64,000 nucleotides of DNA from positions 248,001 to 312,000 of the forward strand of contig JAGYJX010000035.1 in the NCBI GenBank assembly GCA_018401495.1, written 5' to 3'. Below, piece after piece: positions 20,246 through 29,796 of this stretch (its first letter is position 1; each line of letters opens with the position of its first letter). Origin of the DNA: Rhodospirillaceae bacterium (lineage in GTDB: Bacteria > Pseudomonadota > Alphaproteobacteria > Thalassobaculales > Thalassobaculaceae). The notes beneath the pieces were generated by a model that did not search any database, was not told the DNA's origin, and saw only the letters and a program-made list of their open reading frames with translations. The translations under genes were made by a program, and so were the position numbers.

Positions 20246-20400
20246 GTTGGCGATGTACGCGATCAAACCGACGGGACGCTGCACCAGGGGCCCAAGCGGA
20301 TCTCCGAATTCAGGGCGGCCCCGGTCAACCGGATGATCGGGACGCCGCAGAGCGTTGCACCAGAATCGACGGTTCCAACCCGCCTTGAAACCAGCCTCTA

Positions 20401-20429
20401 TCCATCCACATACCATCCATGTGGATGGA
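20401..20429. promoter_or_regulatory. Inverted-repeat operator overlapping RHH ribosome site
   Basis: Perfect 11-bp inverted repeat, TCCATCCACAT at 20401-20411 and ATGTGGATGGA at 20419-20429, with a 7-bp spacer that itself repeats CATCC. The right arm runs into the GGAG ribosome site (20427-20430) of the RHH gene starting at 20439. RHH proteins bind short inverted or direct repeats, so this is a good candidate for an autoregulatory operator. Confidence 0.7.
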
Positions 20430-20438
20430 GATACCATC

Positions 20439-20858
20439 ATGCCCGATCAGGTTCGCCAGCTTCGCGACCGCCCGCCCGAGACCGAGAAGATCACCATCAA
20501 TCTCGGCTACGTCGATCTCGGTCGGGTCGACCTGCTGGTCCAGGAGGGCTTCTACTCCAACCGCAGCGACTTCATCCGGACCGCCATCCGCAACCAGTTG
20601 ACCAGCCACTCCGAGCAGGTCGCCCGGTCAATCGACCGGCACACGCTCGACGTCGGACTCCGCGACTACAGCGTTGCCGATCTGGAAGCCGTCAGGGCCG
20701 CCGGCGAAACGCTGCACGTCAAGGTGGTCGGCCTGGTGCGGATCGCCCCGGACGTAACGCCGGAACTCGCGCTGGCGACCATCGGCTCGATGACGGTTCT
20801 GGGCGCTCTTCAGGCCTCTCCCCGGGTCAAGGCCGCGCTGGCCCCCCGCCTCAAATAG
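20439..20858 (+). CDS. CopG/RHH-type transcriptional regulator
   Basis: About 139 residues. The N-terminal ribbon-helix-helix part is EKITINLGYVDLGRVDLLVQ followed by GFYSNRSDFIRTAIRNQL, a classical strand-helix-helix DNA-binding fold. A further domain of about 80 residues (VKVVGLVRIAPDVTPELA) may mediate oligomerisation or ligand binding. ATG 20439 is set by GGAG at 20427-20430; the frame is open upstream to 20355. A perfect inverted repeat covers the ribosome site. It lies 31 bp upstream of a PHB-depolymerase-type esterase, which it may control. Confidence 0.82.
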   Translation: MPDQVRQLRDRPPETEKITINLGYVDLGRVDLLVQEGFYSNRSDFIRTAIRNQLTSHSEQVARSIDRHTLDVGLRDYSVADLEAVRAAGETLHVKVVGLVRIAPDVTPELALATIGSMTVLGALQASPRVKAALAPRLK

Positions 20859-20889
20859 GCCGCTTCGGCGGCAACAAGGGACACCCACC

Positions 20890-22031
20890 ATGAGCAACGA
20901 CTTCGTCGCCGAGATCCTGCGCGCGACCGGTACGCTGAGGTCGGGGGATCCAGCCGGAGCCACCGACATCATCCAGGCCGCCCTGGCGGCGGGCGGCCTC
21001 CGACCCGCCGGAGGCGCGCCCGCACCGCGGCGGCCGACCGACGGACCGGACGTGCATCCGCGGCCTCGACGCTCCCTCGGCGAGGTGGTGCGGACGCTGG
21101 CCGAAGGGCGCCGGAAGCTTCGCCCTATGGGCGCTCAGTCGGGCCCGAGCCGCCCGGCCGATCTGGCGATCCCCGAGGGGGCGGTGTTCCGCGACCTTCG
21201 GCATTCGCACCCGGCGGGCGCCCGGCGCTATCGCCTTTATGTCCCCTCGTCCGGCGTCGACGGGCTGCAGGGCCTGATCGTGATGCTGCACGGCTGCACG
21301 CAGAACCCGGAGGATTTCGCCGCCGGGACCGGGATGAACGCCGTCGCCGAGGAACACCGGCTGCTGATCGCCTACCCCGGACAGACCGGCAGCGACAACG
21401 CCATGTCGTGCTGGAACTGGTTTCGTCCCGGCGACCAGGGGCGCGGCGCCGGTGAACCGGCAATACTCGCGAGCCTGGCCGAGAGCATCCGGGACGAGTT
21501 CGCGATCGATCCCGACCGGGTGTTCGTGGCGGGTCTCTCGGCCGGCGGCGCCATGGCGGCGATCCTGGGCGAGGCCTATCCCGACCTCTTCACCGCAATC
21601 GGCGTGCATTCCGGCCTCGCCCCGGGTCGGCGACCGACGTCGCCTCGGCCTTTGCGGCCATGCGGGGCCAGGCCGGAGCCGGCGCGGCGACGACCGCCGG
21701 GCCCGCCCGGGCGGACGCCCCCCGGGTCATCGTGTTCCACGGCAGCGCCGACACGACCGTGCATCCCTCGAACGCGGCGCGGATCGTCGCCCGTCACGCC
21801 GGCGAGCCGGCGCGAACCCGGCGCACCGAGCAGGCGCCGTCGGGAGGCCGGCGCGGGTATGCCCGCCTGGTCGCGGAGCGCCACGACGGCAGGCCTGCGC
21901 TGGAGTGCTGGATGGTCGAGGGCGCCGATCACGCCTGGTCGGGCGGCCATCCCGGCGGCACCTACACCGACCCGAAGGGACCGAACGCGTCCGCCGAGAT
22001 GGCCCGCTTCTTCCTGGGCCTGGACCCGTAA
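20890..22031 (+). CDS. PHB depolymerase-family esterase (frameshift)
   Basis: Alpha/beta-hydrolase of the polyhydroxybutyrate depolymerase/LpqC group, about 380 residues. VMLHGCTQNPEDFA forms the oxyanion region, the nucleophile is Ser217 in GLSAGGAM, and the likely acid and base lie in HGSADTTVHP and GADHAWSGG. One base is missing near 21625; the C-terminal 120 residues continue in the next frame from SATDVASAFAAMRG. There is no signal peptide, so an intracellular depolymerase or esterase is likely. It follows the RHH regulator in the same direction. Confidence 0.87.
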
Positions 22032-22056
22032 CCGGGGCGACGCCGGGTGGCGCCGG

Positions 22057-22834
22057 CTACGGCACGAAGGTGCTGAACGGCGCGATCCGGATGCCGGATG
22101 CCTCCAGCGCCTTGCGCAGGTCACGCGCCATGGCCACCCCGGACGGATTGTCGCCGTGCACGCAGATGGTGTCGATCCGGACCGGGATGCGCTTGCCGCT
22201 GGTGGAGCGGATCGCCTGCTCGTCGAGCATGGTCAGGACGCGGTTCCTGGCCTCGTCGGCGTCGTGGATGACCGCACCGGGCTCGCTTCGCGGGGTCAGG
22301 TTGCCGTGGTCGTCGTAGGTCCGGTCGGCGTACACCTCGTTGGCGATCCGCAGCCCCGCCGCCCGCGCTGCCAGGTCGAGCTGGTTGCCGGGCATCACCA
22401 CCAGGATGAGCCCGGGGTCGATCGACTTCACCGCCTCGACGACGGTGTCGGCCATGTCCCGCTCGACCGCCGCCATGTTGCCGAGGCTGCCGTGGGTCTT
22501 GACGTGGGTTACCACGTGCCCGCCGGCCCGCGCCATGCCGGTCAGGGCGGCGATCTGGTAGACCAGCATGTTGCGGGTGGTCGACGGCGAAGTCGCCCCG
22601 GATCTGGCGGCGCCCGAACCCCCAGAGGTCGAGGAACCCCGGATGCGCGCCGATCGCCACGCCGTTGGCCTTCGCCAGTCCGACGGTGCGCGCCATCACG
22701 TCCGGATCGCCGCCGTGAAAGCCGCAGGCCACGTTCGCCGTGCTGACGATCTCCAGCATCGCCGCGTCGTCGCCCATGGTGTAGGCACCCCAGCTCTCGC
22801 CGAGGTCTGAGTTGATGTCGACGCGGTCGGTCAC
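22057..22834 (-). CDS. pxpA: 5-oxoprolinase subunit PxpA (LamB/YcsF; frameshift)
   Basis: LamB/YcsF-family subunit of the ATP-dependent 5-oxoprolinase that opens pyroglutamate to glutamate. GTG 22834 (MTDRVDINSDLGESWG) has GGAGG six bases upstream. VACGFHGGDP and GAHPGF carry the metal/substrate-site residues, and VKTHGSLGNM follows. One surplus base near 22580 breaks the frame; repaired length is 258 residues, the usual size. pxpB and pxpC are on the opposite strand, divergent from this gene across 160 bp, instead of in the common co-directional order. Confidence 0.92.
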
Positions 22835-22995
22835 GGTGGATCCTCCATTCGGGTCGGTCGGGAACACCGCCCTTCCCTCCAGCGGGTCGACGGTGCTTTT
22901 CGGCTGGGAATGCAGACGATAGTGGATGACGATGCGTCCCGCCAACGGCCGACCGGCCGCGCAACGGCACCCCGACACCCCACAGGCGACGGCCG

Positions 22996-23727
22996 ATGAC
23001 CGCCACCGAACTCTTCCACGTCGGCGACTGCGCCGTCTCGGTGCAGTTCGGCCTCACCGTCGACCCCGAGGCGAACGCGCGGGTCCTGGCCCTCGACAAG
23101 GCGCTCGGCGAGGCGGCGATCGACGGGATCGTCGAAACGGTGCCGACCTATCGCTCGCTTCTCATCCACTTCGACCCGCTGACGATCGCCCATGCCGAGC
23201 TTGAGGCCGTGATTCGCGAGCGCCTCGACGCGCTCCCCGACGGCACGGCCGCCACCGAAGGCCGGTCCTGGACGGTCCCGGTCGGCTATGGCGGCGAGTT
23301 CGGCGAAGACCTGGGCGCGCTGGCGCAGCGCCACGGCGTTGCCGAGGAGGCGGTCGTCGCGCTGCACACCGCGGCGTCCTTCCGCGTCTACATGATCGGC
23401 TTCGCCCCGGGATTCGCGTATCTCGGCGGCCTGCCGGACGCCCTGCACACGCCGCGCCGGGTCGAGCCTCGGATGACGACGCCGGCCGGCAGCGTGTCGG
23501 TCGGCGGGGCGCAGTCGGCGATCGCCTCGGTCGCCGGGCCGAGCGGCTGGCACATGCTCGGGCGGACGCCGTACGCGTCGTTCGCGCCCGGCCGGGACCC
23601 GGTGTTCCTGTTCCAGCCCGGCGACACGATCCGCTTCACCGCCATCGGCCGGGACGACTGGCACAGCCTCGCCGGGCGCCTGGCCCGGGGCGAGATCATG
23701 CCGCAACCCGACTCGGCGCGGCCGTGA
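22996..23727 (+). CDS. pxpB: 5-oxoprolinase subunit PxpB
   Basis: KipI/AHS1 family subunit, 243 residues, intact. It shows YRSLLIHFDP, the cyclophilin-like core VPVGYGGEFGEDL and the family signature FAPGFAYLGGLP. It works with PxpA and PxpC in ATP-dependent cleavage of 5-oxoproline. Its TGA overlaps the GTG of pxpC (GTGA), which indicates translational coupling. ATG 22996 follows a 160-bp divergent region shared with pxpA. Confidence 0.93.
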   Translation: MTATELFHVGDCAVSVQFGLTVDPEANARVLALDKALGEAAIDGIVETVPTYRSLLIHFDPLTIAHAELEAVIRERLDALPDGTAATEGRSWTVPVGYGGEFGEDLGALAQRHGVAEEAVVALHTAASFRVYMIGFAPGFAYLGGLPDALHTPRRVEPRMTTPAGSVSVGGAQSAIASVAGPSGWHMLGRTPYASFAPGRDPVFLFQPGDTIRFTAIGRDDWHSLAGRLARGEIMPQPDSARP

Positions 23728-24728
23728 CCGGCCTGCGGCTTGCCAAGGGAGGGCCCTGGGTCTCGGTCCAGGACCTCGGGCGCCCCGGGCTGCAGCGCTT
23801 CGGGGTCTCGGAATCCGGCGCCGTCGACCCGGTGGCGCTGCGGATCGCCAACCGGCTGGCGGGCAATCCGGATACCGCCACCGCCCTGGAGATCGGCTCG
23901 CTCGGCGCCGAGTTGACGGTCACGGGCCGGGCGTTGACCGTCAGCGCCGTCGGGCCCGACGTCGTCTGGCGGATCGACGGAGAACCGGCGGTGCCGAACC
24001 GCGGCTACACGCTCCACGCCAACACGGCCGTCGCCATCCGACCGGGTCGCCACGCCGCCTTCGCCTACCTCGCGGTGCACGGCGGGATCGACGTGCCGGC
24101 GGTGTTCGGCAGCGCGTCGTTCCACGCGCGCTCGGGCCTCGGCGGGCTGGACGGCCGGGCGCTGCAGGAGGGCGACCTGCTTCCGACCCGAGAGGCAACC
24201 GCGCCCGAGCTGGAGCTGGCATCGCCGCTGCCGCACGACGGACCTGGCGGCGACACGGTGATCCGGGTGGTACCGGGGCCGCAGGCCGCGCACTTTCCGG
24301 ACGCCAGCCTGCAGACCCTCACCTCGGCCCCATACCGGATCGGCGCCCGATCCGACCGGATGGGCGTGCGGCTGGAGGGCCCGGCGCTCGAGCATACCGG
24401 GCTCGGCTACAACATCGTCTCGGACGGCATCGCGCTGGGCAGCATCCAGGTGCCGGGGAACGGCCTGCCGATCGTCCTCTCCGCCGACCGGCAGACCACC
24501 GGCGGGTATCCCAAGATCGCGGTGATCGCGCGCGCCGACATGTTCCGCTTCGCGCAGCGCCCATCCGGTTCGACGGTCCGCTTCCAGGCGATCGACGCGA
24601 CCGAGGGGGCAGCCGCGCTCACCCGGCTGCACCGGCTGCTGGACGGCATCGCCGTGCGCCCGGCGGCTGCCGGCCTGTCCAGCGAGCGGCTGCTGTCGCT
24701 GAACCTGATCGACGGGGTGGTCGGCTGA
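23724..24728 (+). CDS. pxpC: 5-oxoprolinase subunit PxpC
   Basis: KipA/AHS2 family (biotin-dependent carboxylase-like) subunit, 334 residues, intact. It has VQDLGRPGLQRFGVSESGA near the start, YLAVHGGIDVP in the middle and GSIQVPGNGLPIVL near residue 250, all typical. It overlaps pxpB by 4 bp. The stop lies 20 bp from the convergent LysR gene. Confidence 0.93.
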   Translation: MTGLRLAKGGPWVSVQDLGRPGLQRFGVSESGAVDPVALRIANRLAGNPDTATALEIGSLGAELTVTGRALTVSAVGPDVVWRIDGEPAVPNRGYTLHANTAVAIRPGRHAAFAYLAVHGGIDVPAVFGSASFHARSGLGGLDGRALQEGDLLPTREATAPELELASPLPHDGPGGDTVIRVVPGPQAAHFPDASLQTLTSAPYRIGARSDRMGVRLEGPALEHTGLGYNIVSDGIALGSIQVPGNGLPIVLSADRQTTGGYPKIAVIARADMFRFAQRPSGSTVRFQAIDATEGAAALTRLHRLLDGIAVRPAAAGLSSERLLSLNLIDGVVG

Positions 24729-24747
24729 CAACGGCGCCGGCGTGGCG

Positions 24748-25647
24748 TCACCGGTCAGCGGCAAAGCCCGTCAGCCAGCGCTCCAGACGCCTTGCCTGAA
24801 CGCTCGGCGGGTCACCCGACGGCCGGCACAGGTAATAGGCGGCGCCGGTCGGGTCGGCGGCGCCGAACGGAGCCACCAGCGTTCCGCGCGCCAGCCGGTC
24901 GTCGACCAGGGGCCGGCGGCCAAGCGCCAGCCCGTGCCCGCTCTCGGCAACCTGCAGGGCCTGCTCCATGGCGTCCATGGTCACCGCGCCGGCCAAGCTG
25001 GGGGGCCGCAACCCGCGGGCCCGAGCCCATTCTTCCCACTCGTCGGGAAAGCGGGCGTTGACGATCAGCCGGGAACGGTAGAGGCCGGCGAGCGGGTCTT
25101 CGCCCACGGCAACGGCGGTGTAGCCGGGCGCGCAGACCGGCAGCGCCGCCTCCTCCAGCAGGAAGGTCGCCTCCAGCCCGGGCCAGGCGCCCTTGCCGTG
25201 CCGGATCGCCAAATCGACCTGGTCGCGCCGCAAGTCGACCACCCGAGTCGTCGTCACCAGTTGCACGTCGATGTCGGGATGCTCGCGCTCGAAGCCGCCG
25301 AGCTTCGGAATCAGCCAGGCGGCGGCCAGCGAGGGCGGCAGGGTGAGACGGACGACGCCCCGCCCCTCCGGCCGCAGGACCGCCTCGGTCGCGGCCTGGA
25401 TCTGCCGCAGCGCCGGATCGATCTGCTCAAGATAACGCCGCCCGGCCGCCGTCAACCGGACCCCGGCGCCGGCGCGCTCGAACAGCGCGATTCGCAGGAA
25501 CTCCTCGAGCCGCCTGACCTGATGGCTGATCGCCGACTCGGTCACCCCGAGGCTTTCCGCCGCGTCCCGGAACCGACCGTGAAGTGCCGCGGCGTGGAAG
25601 GCGCGCAGGGCGGCGAAGGGCGGCAAGGGAATGCGCGGCTCGACCAT
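24748..25647 (-). CDS. LysR-type transcriptional regulator (GcvA-like)
   Basis: A 299-residue LysR regulator. The N-terminal winged helix-turn-helix is FRDAAESLGVTESAISHQVR, followed by a substrate-binding domain (about 95-295) of the GcvA type (VDLAIRHGKGAWPGL). ATG 25647 begins MVEPRIPLPPFAALRAF, the usual start; the frame is open far upstream but without homology. It is divergent from the SDR-GMC-cytochrome c' genes across 142 bp and so is the likely regulator of that operon. It converges on pxpC. Confidence 0.9.
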   Translation of the reverse strand: MVEPRIPLPPFAALRAFHAAALHGRFRDAAESLGVTESAISHQVRRLEEFLRIALFERAGAGVRLTAAGRRYLEQIDPALRQIQAATEAVLRPEGRGVVRLTLPPSLAAAWLIPKLGGFEREHPDIDVQLVTTTRVVDLRRDQVDLAIRHGKGAWPGLEATFLLEEAALPVCAPGYTAVAVGEDPLAGLYRSRLIVNARFPDEWEEWARARGLRPPSLAGAVTMDAMEQALQVAESGHGLALGRRPLVDDRLARGTLVAPFGAADPTGAAYYLCRPSGDPPSVQARRLERWLTGFAADR

Positions 25648-25789
25648 CGCGGCAGCGTGACGGCGGGTGCGGCGGAACTCAAGGCTCGTCGACGCGTCAC
25701 CGCCCGCTCGACCGGCCCGGGACGCTGCCCTACCCTGCCCTTCGAAAGCCTGGGTAACGCAACGGGACAAAGCAGGAAGGACGCAGCGC

Positions 25790-26614
25790 ATGCCAGATCG
25801 AGACCGGGTAGCCCTGATCACCGGCGGCGGCGGCGGCATCGGCCGGGCGCTGTGCACGGCGGTCGCCGCGGGTGGCGCGCGCGTCGCGGTGGTCGACCGA
25901 GACGCGGCGGCGGCACGGCGGGTGGCCGACGAGATCGGCGCCGCCGCCCTCGCCCTCGAGGCCGACGTCTCCACCGAGGCCGGCTGCGCCGCCGCGGTGA
26001 AGGCGGTCGAAGACCGGCTCGGTCCGGTCGACATCCTGTTCAACAACGCCGGCATCGGGCTCAGCGCGCTGCGGCCCGACGGCGAACGCAACCTGCCCGA
26101 CCTTCAGGAGGTGACTCCGGAGATCTTCGACCGGTTCATCGCCGTCAACCTGCGCGGCCCGTTCCTGATGACCCGGCTGGTCACCCCCGGGATGCGGGCG
26201 CGCGGCTGGGGCCGGGTGATCAACAACACCACCAGCTTCTTCACCATGCTGCGAACCTTCCCCTATGGCGCGCTCAAGGCGTCGCTGGAAGCGGCGTCGG
26301 CGGTGTGGGCGACCGAACTCGACGGCAGCGGCGTCACCGTTAACGTGCTGGTGCCGGGCGGCCCGACCGACACCGCCTTCATCGCCGACGGCAGCGGCAT
26401 GGACCGCGCCACCATGCTGCGCCCCGACGTGATGGGGCCGCCGGCAGCCTGGCTGGCCTCCACGGCCTCCGACGGCACCACCGGCAAGCGGATCGTGGCC
26501 GCGTTCTGGGACGCCGCGGCGGACAGCGAGACGGCGGCAGCCAAGGCCGCCTCACCGATCGGCTGGCCCGACCTCGCGCACGCGACACGGGTGTGGCCGA
26601 AGGACGCCGGCTGA
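25790..26614 (+). CDS. Short-chain dehydrogenase/reductase
   Basis: Classical SDR of 274 residues. The cofactor loop GGGGGIG is near residue 12, NNAG near 87, and the catalytic Tyr159-x3-Lys163 lies in YGALK, with Ser a dozen residues before. ATG 25790 is set by AGGAAGG nine bases upstream. It probably oxidises or reduces an alcohol/ketone with NAD(P). It shares direction with the GMC oxidoreductase 114 bp downstream and is divergent from a LysR regulator. Substrate unknown. Confidence 0.9.
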   Translation: MPDRDRVALITGGGGGIGRALCTAVAAGGARVAVVDRDAAAARRVADEIGAAALALEADVSTEAGCAAAVKAVEDRLGPVDILFNNAGIGLSALRPDGERNLPDLQEVTPEIFDRFIAVNLRGPFLMTRLVTPGMRARGWGRVINNTTSFFTMLRTFPYGALKASLEAASAVWATELDGSGVTVNVLVPGGPTDTAFIADGSGMDRATMLRPDVMGPPAAWLASTASDGTTGKRIVAAFWDAAADSETAAAKAASPIGWPDLAHATRVWPKDAG

Positions 26615-26728
26615 CGCCGCTCGCCGCGGGCTGCGGCTTGTTGAATTCAATATCTTTGCCGACCCGCGCCGGCGTCTGGTAAGGATTTCGGCTCCGCAAA
26701 CCTGCGCGCTCGCGAGGGATTTCGACGC

Positions 26729-28366
26729 ATGGACAGCTTCGACTACGTCATCGTCGGCGCCGGCTCGGCCGGCTCGGTGCTTGCCAACCGGCTGACGGAG
26801 GACGGCACCACCACCGTCTGCGTCCTGGAGGCCGGAGGCTCGGACTGGCATCCCTTCATCCACGTGCCGGCCGGTTTCATGAAGACCATGGTCGATCCGG
26901 CGGTCAACTGGCTGTACGACATGGAACCGAGCGAGTGGACCGGCGGGCGCCGCATCAAGGCGCCGCGCGGCAAGACGCTCGGCGGCTCCAGCTCGATCAA
27001 CGGCCACATCTACAACCGCGGCCAGCGCCTCGATTTCGACGGCTGGGCGCAGCGCGGCAACCGCGGCTGGGGCTACGCCGACGTGTTGCCGTACTTCCGG
27101 CGCTGCGAGAAGCGAATCGGCGTCGGCGACGACACCTTCCGCGGCCGCGACGGCACCCTCGAGGTCACCGACATCGACTGGCGGCACCCGCTCTGCGAAG
27201 CCTTCATCGAGGGCTGCACGACCATCGGGATCCCGCGCAACCAGGACTACAACGGCAAGATCCAGGAGGGCGTGTCCTACGCCCAGCGCACGATCGCCGG
27301 CGGCCGGCGGATGAGCGCCGCCCGCGCCTTCCTGCGCCCGGCCATGAAGCGCCCGAACCTGACGGTCGTCACCCACGCCCACGCCACCGAGATCATGCTC
27401 GAGGGCAAGCGCGCCACCGGGGTTCGCTACAGCAAGGGCGGCCGGCACGGCATACCGCTCGAGGTGACGGCGCGCCGCGAGGTCATCCTGGCCGGCGGCA
27501 CCTACAACTCGCCGCAGCTGCTGCAGCTGTCCGGCATCGGGCCGGCTTCGCTGCTGAAGCAACTCGGGATCCCGGTCCGCCACGAGCTGCCCGGCGTCGG
27601 CGAGAATCTGCGCGACCATTACGCGCCGCGCTTCGTCGCCCGGGTGAAGAACTCCGAGACCATCAACGAGGAGGCCCGCGGCCTTCGGCTGGTCGGCAAC
27701 GTCCTGAAGTGGTTGACGACCCGCAAGGGCATCCTCTCGCTCAGCCCGACGCTGGTGTACTGCTTCTGGCACTCCGACGAGGCCGCCCGGAACAGCGACG
27801 TGCAGTTCACCTTCACCCCGGCGAGCTACAAGGAAGGGGTGCAGTCGATGCTCGACGACCACCCCGGGATGACCGTCGCCTCCTGGCAGCAGCGCCCCGA
27901 GAGCAAGGGCTACGTGCGGGCCCGCAACACCGACCCGTTCGAGGCGCCGGTGATCCAGCCGAACTACCTGGCCGAGGACGAGGACCGCCAGGTGCTGCTG
28001 AAGGCCATGAAGCTCGCCCGCCGGCTGCTGGCCACCAAGCCGCTGGAGCCGTTCTACGATTTCGAGGAATACCCGGGCGCCCAGGTGCAGAGCGACGACG
28101 AGTTGCTGGCGGCGGCGCGCGAGCGCGGCACCACCACCTTCCACCCGATGGGCAGCTGCCGGATGGGGCCGGAGACCGACGCGACGGCGGTCGTCGACGA
28201 CCAGCTCCGGGTGCGCGGGATGCAAGGCCTGAGGGTGATCGACGCCTCGGTGATGCCGACCATGCTGTCGGCCAACCTCAACGCCTCGGTGATGATGATC
28301 GCCGACAAGGCCTCCGACATGATCCGCGGCCGGCCGGCGCTGGAGGCGGCCCGCGTCCCGGAGTGA
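26729..28366 (+). CDS. GMC-family FAD oxidoreductase (choline dehydrogenase-like)
   Basis: Intact 545-residue glucose-methanol-choline oxidoreductase. The N-terminal FAD-binding loop is VIVGAGSAGSVLANRL; GGSSSINGHIYNRG is the first GMC signature and GGTYNSPQLLQLSGIGP the second. The active-site histidine region is TTFHPMGSCRMG, followed by NLNASVMMIADKASD. It would oxidise a small alcohol and pass electrons to a membrane or cytochrome acceptor; a cytochrome c' gene follows 102 bp later. There is no Tat signal. Confidence 0.92.
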   Translation: MDSFDYVIVGAGSAGSVLANRLTEDGTTTVCVLEAGGSDWHPFIHVPAGFMKTMVDPAVNWLYDMEPSEWTGGRRIKAPRGKTLGGSSSINGHIYNRGQRLDFDGWAQRGNRGWGYADVLPYFRRCEKRIGVGDDTFRGRDGTLEVTDIDWRHPLCEAFIEGCTTIGIPRNQDYNGKIQEGVSYAQRTIAGGRRMSAARAFLRPAMKRPNLTVVTHAHATEIMLEGKRATGVRYSKGGRHGIPLEVTARREVILAGGTYNSPQLLQLSGIGPASLLKQLGIPVRHELPGVGENLRDHYAPRFVARVKNSETINEEARGLRLVGNVLKWLTTRKGILSLSPTLVYCFWHSDEAARNSDVQFTFTPASYKEGVQSMLDDHPGMTVASWQQRPESKGYVRARNTDPFEAPVIQPNYLAEDEDRQVLLKAMKLARRLLATKPLEPFYDFEEYPGAQVQSDDELLAAARERGTTTFHPMGSCRMGPETDATAVVDDQLRVRGMQGLRVIDASVMPTMLSANLNASVMMIADKASDMIRGRPALEAARVPE

Positions 28367-28468
28367 TCCGCGCACGAACTTGTCAATTGAACGCACCGAC
28401 GTCGCCCAGCATGCTCCGTCGCGGTGGGGTGGATGCCCGGTCCGACCCCGTAACGGGCAGGAGGATAC

Positions 28469-28907
28469 ATGCGACATCTGGTACGTGCGGCCGCTTTCGG
28501 CGTGGCGATTCTGGCGGGCGTCGGCGGTGCCGTGGCCGCCGATGTGATCGCCGAACGCAAGGAGGCCATGAAGGCCACCGGCGCCGCCCTTAAGGCGGTC
28601 CGCACCGCCGTCGAAGGGAACAAGGCGACCGACGCGGTCGCTCCTGCCGAGACCATCGCCGCCACCATGAAGAAGGCGGCCTCCCTGTTCCCGCAGGGGT
28701 CTGGCACCGGCGACACCGACGCCCTGCCCGCGATCTGGACCGATTGGGCCAAGTTCGAGAGCGCCGCCGCCGATTCCGCGGCCGCCGCCGAGAAGCTGGC
28801 TATGGTCGCGCAGGTCCGGCGACGCCGCCGCCACCGGCGAGGCCATGAAGGCGCTCGGCGGCACCTGCGGCACCTGCCACAAGCCGTTCCGCAAGCCGCA
28901 GACCTGA
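28469..28907 (+). CDS. Cytochrome c' (frameshift)
   Basis: Periplasmic four-helix cytochrome c', about 145 residues. Residues 1-24 are a Sec signal peptide (hydrophobic FGVAILAGVGGA, cleavage after AVA-A). The haem-attachment motif CGTCH (Cys133, Cys136, His137) is near the C-terminus as usual for the family. One surplus base near 28813 hides it; unrepaired, the frame runs to 28987 without any haem motif. It could bind NO or act as an electron acceptor for the upstream GMC enzyme; the latter is inference. Confidence 0.87.
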
Positions 28908-28983
28908 CGCAACTTTCCGGCTCTCACGGAAAACATCCCTGCCGCTGCCATAGCCCCATGACGGGCTATGGCGGCGGTCGGGC

Positions 28984-29682
28984 ATGACGGACGGCGACGA
29001 CAGCGATCACCACTCGGGACATCGCGCGCGGCTGCGGCGGCGCTTCCTGGCAGCCGGGGCCGAGGCGCTGGCTGACTACGAGCTTCTGGAACTCCTGCTG
29101 TTCCTGGCGAAGCCGCGCGGCGACGCCAAGCCGCTGGCCAAGCGCCTGATCGCCCGCTTCGGGTCGTTCGCCGAGGCGGTGAGCGCTCCCCCTGACGCGC
29201 TGGCCGAGGTCGAGGGCATGGGCGAAGCGTCGATCGCGGCGCTCAAGACGGCCGAGGCGACCGCCTCCCGCCTGCTCGCCGGAACCCTGCGCGACCGCCC
29301 GCTGCTCTCGAGCTGGAGCCAATTGCTGGACTATTGCCGGGTGGCGATGGCCCATCAACCGGTCGAGGAGGTCCGGGTGCTCTACCTGGACCGCAAGAAC
29401 CGCCTGATCCAGGACGAGCGCCAGGGTCGCGGCACCGTCGACCACACCCCCCTCTACCCGCGCGAGGTCGTCAAGCGCGCGCTGGCGCTCGGCGCCTCGG
29501 CGCTGATCGTGGTCCACAACCACCCTTCGGGCGACCCGACGCCGTCGCAGGCCGACATCGCCATGACCCGCCAGCTGGCCGAGGCGGCCGCCGCCCTGGG
29601 GCTGGTCCTGCACGACCATCTGATCGTCGCGCGCGGCGGGCACACCAGCTTCCGGTCGGCGGGCCTCCTCGCCCCAGGGTGA
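28984..29682 (+). CDS. radC: RadC family protein
   Basis: A 232-residue RadC protein with an N-terminal helix-hairpin-helix region (AEVEGMGEASIAALK) and a C-terminal JAB/MPN metalloprotease-like domain. The JAMM metal site is complete: VVHNHPSGDPTPSQAD with both histidines and the aspartate. Historically called a DNA repair protein; the molecular role remains unsettled. ATG 28984 lies 77 bp after the cytochrome c' stop. Confidence 0.93.
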   Translation: MTDGDDSDHHSGHRARLRRRFLAAGAEALADYELLELLLFLAKPRGDAKPLAKRLIARFGSFAEAVSAPPDALAEVEGMGEASIAALKTAEATASRLLAGTLRDRPLLSSWSQLLDYCRVAMAHQPVEEVRVLYLDRKNRLIQDERQGRGTVDHTPLYPREVVKRALALGASALIVVHNHPSGDPTPSQADIAMTRQLAEAAAALGLVLHDHLIVARGGHTSFRSAGLLAPG

Positions 29683-29796
29683 TCGCCCCCGGCTGCGCGA
29701 CACGCGCCGCCTGTCACGCGCGCGCCAGGCTGCACCTCGCCAGCAGTTCATGCAAGTGCTAGAAACGGAGGCACTGCGATCGATGTCCAGAGGGCC

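Noticed and set aside
26638..26655. The palindrome TTGAATTCAA here, also present near 57920, as a shared operator.
   Set aside because: Two 10-bp occurrences at functionally unrelated genes, one of them inside a coding 3' end; no further symmetry around them.
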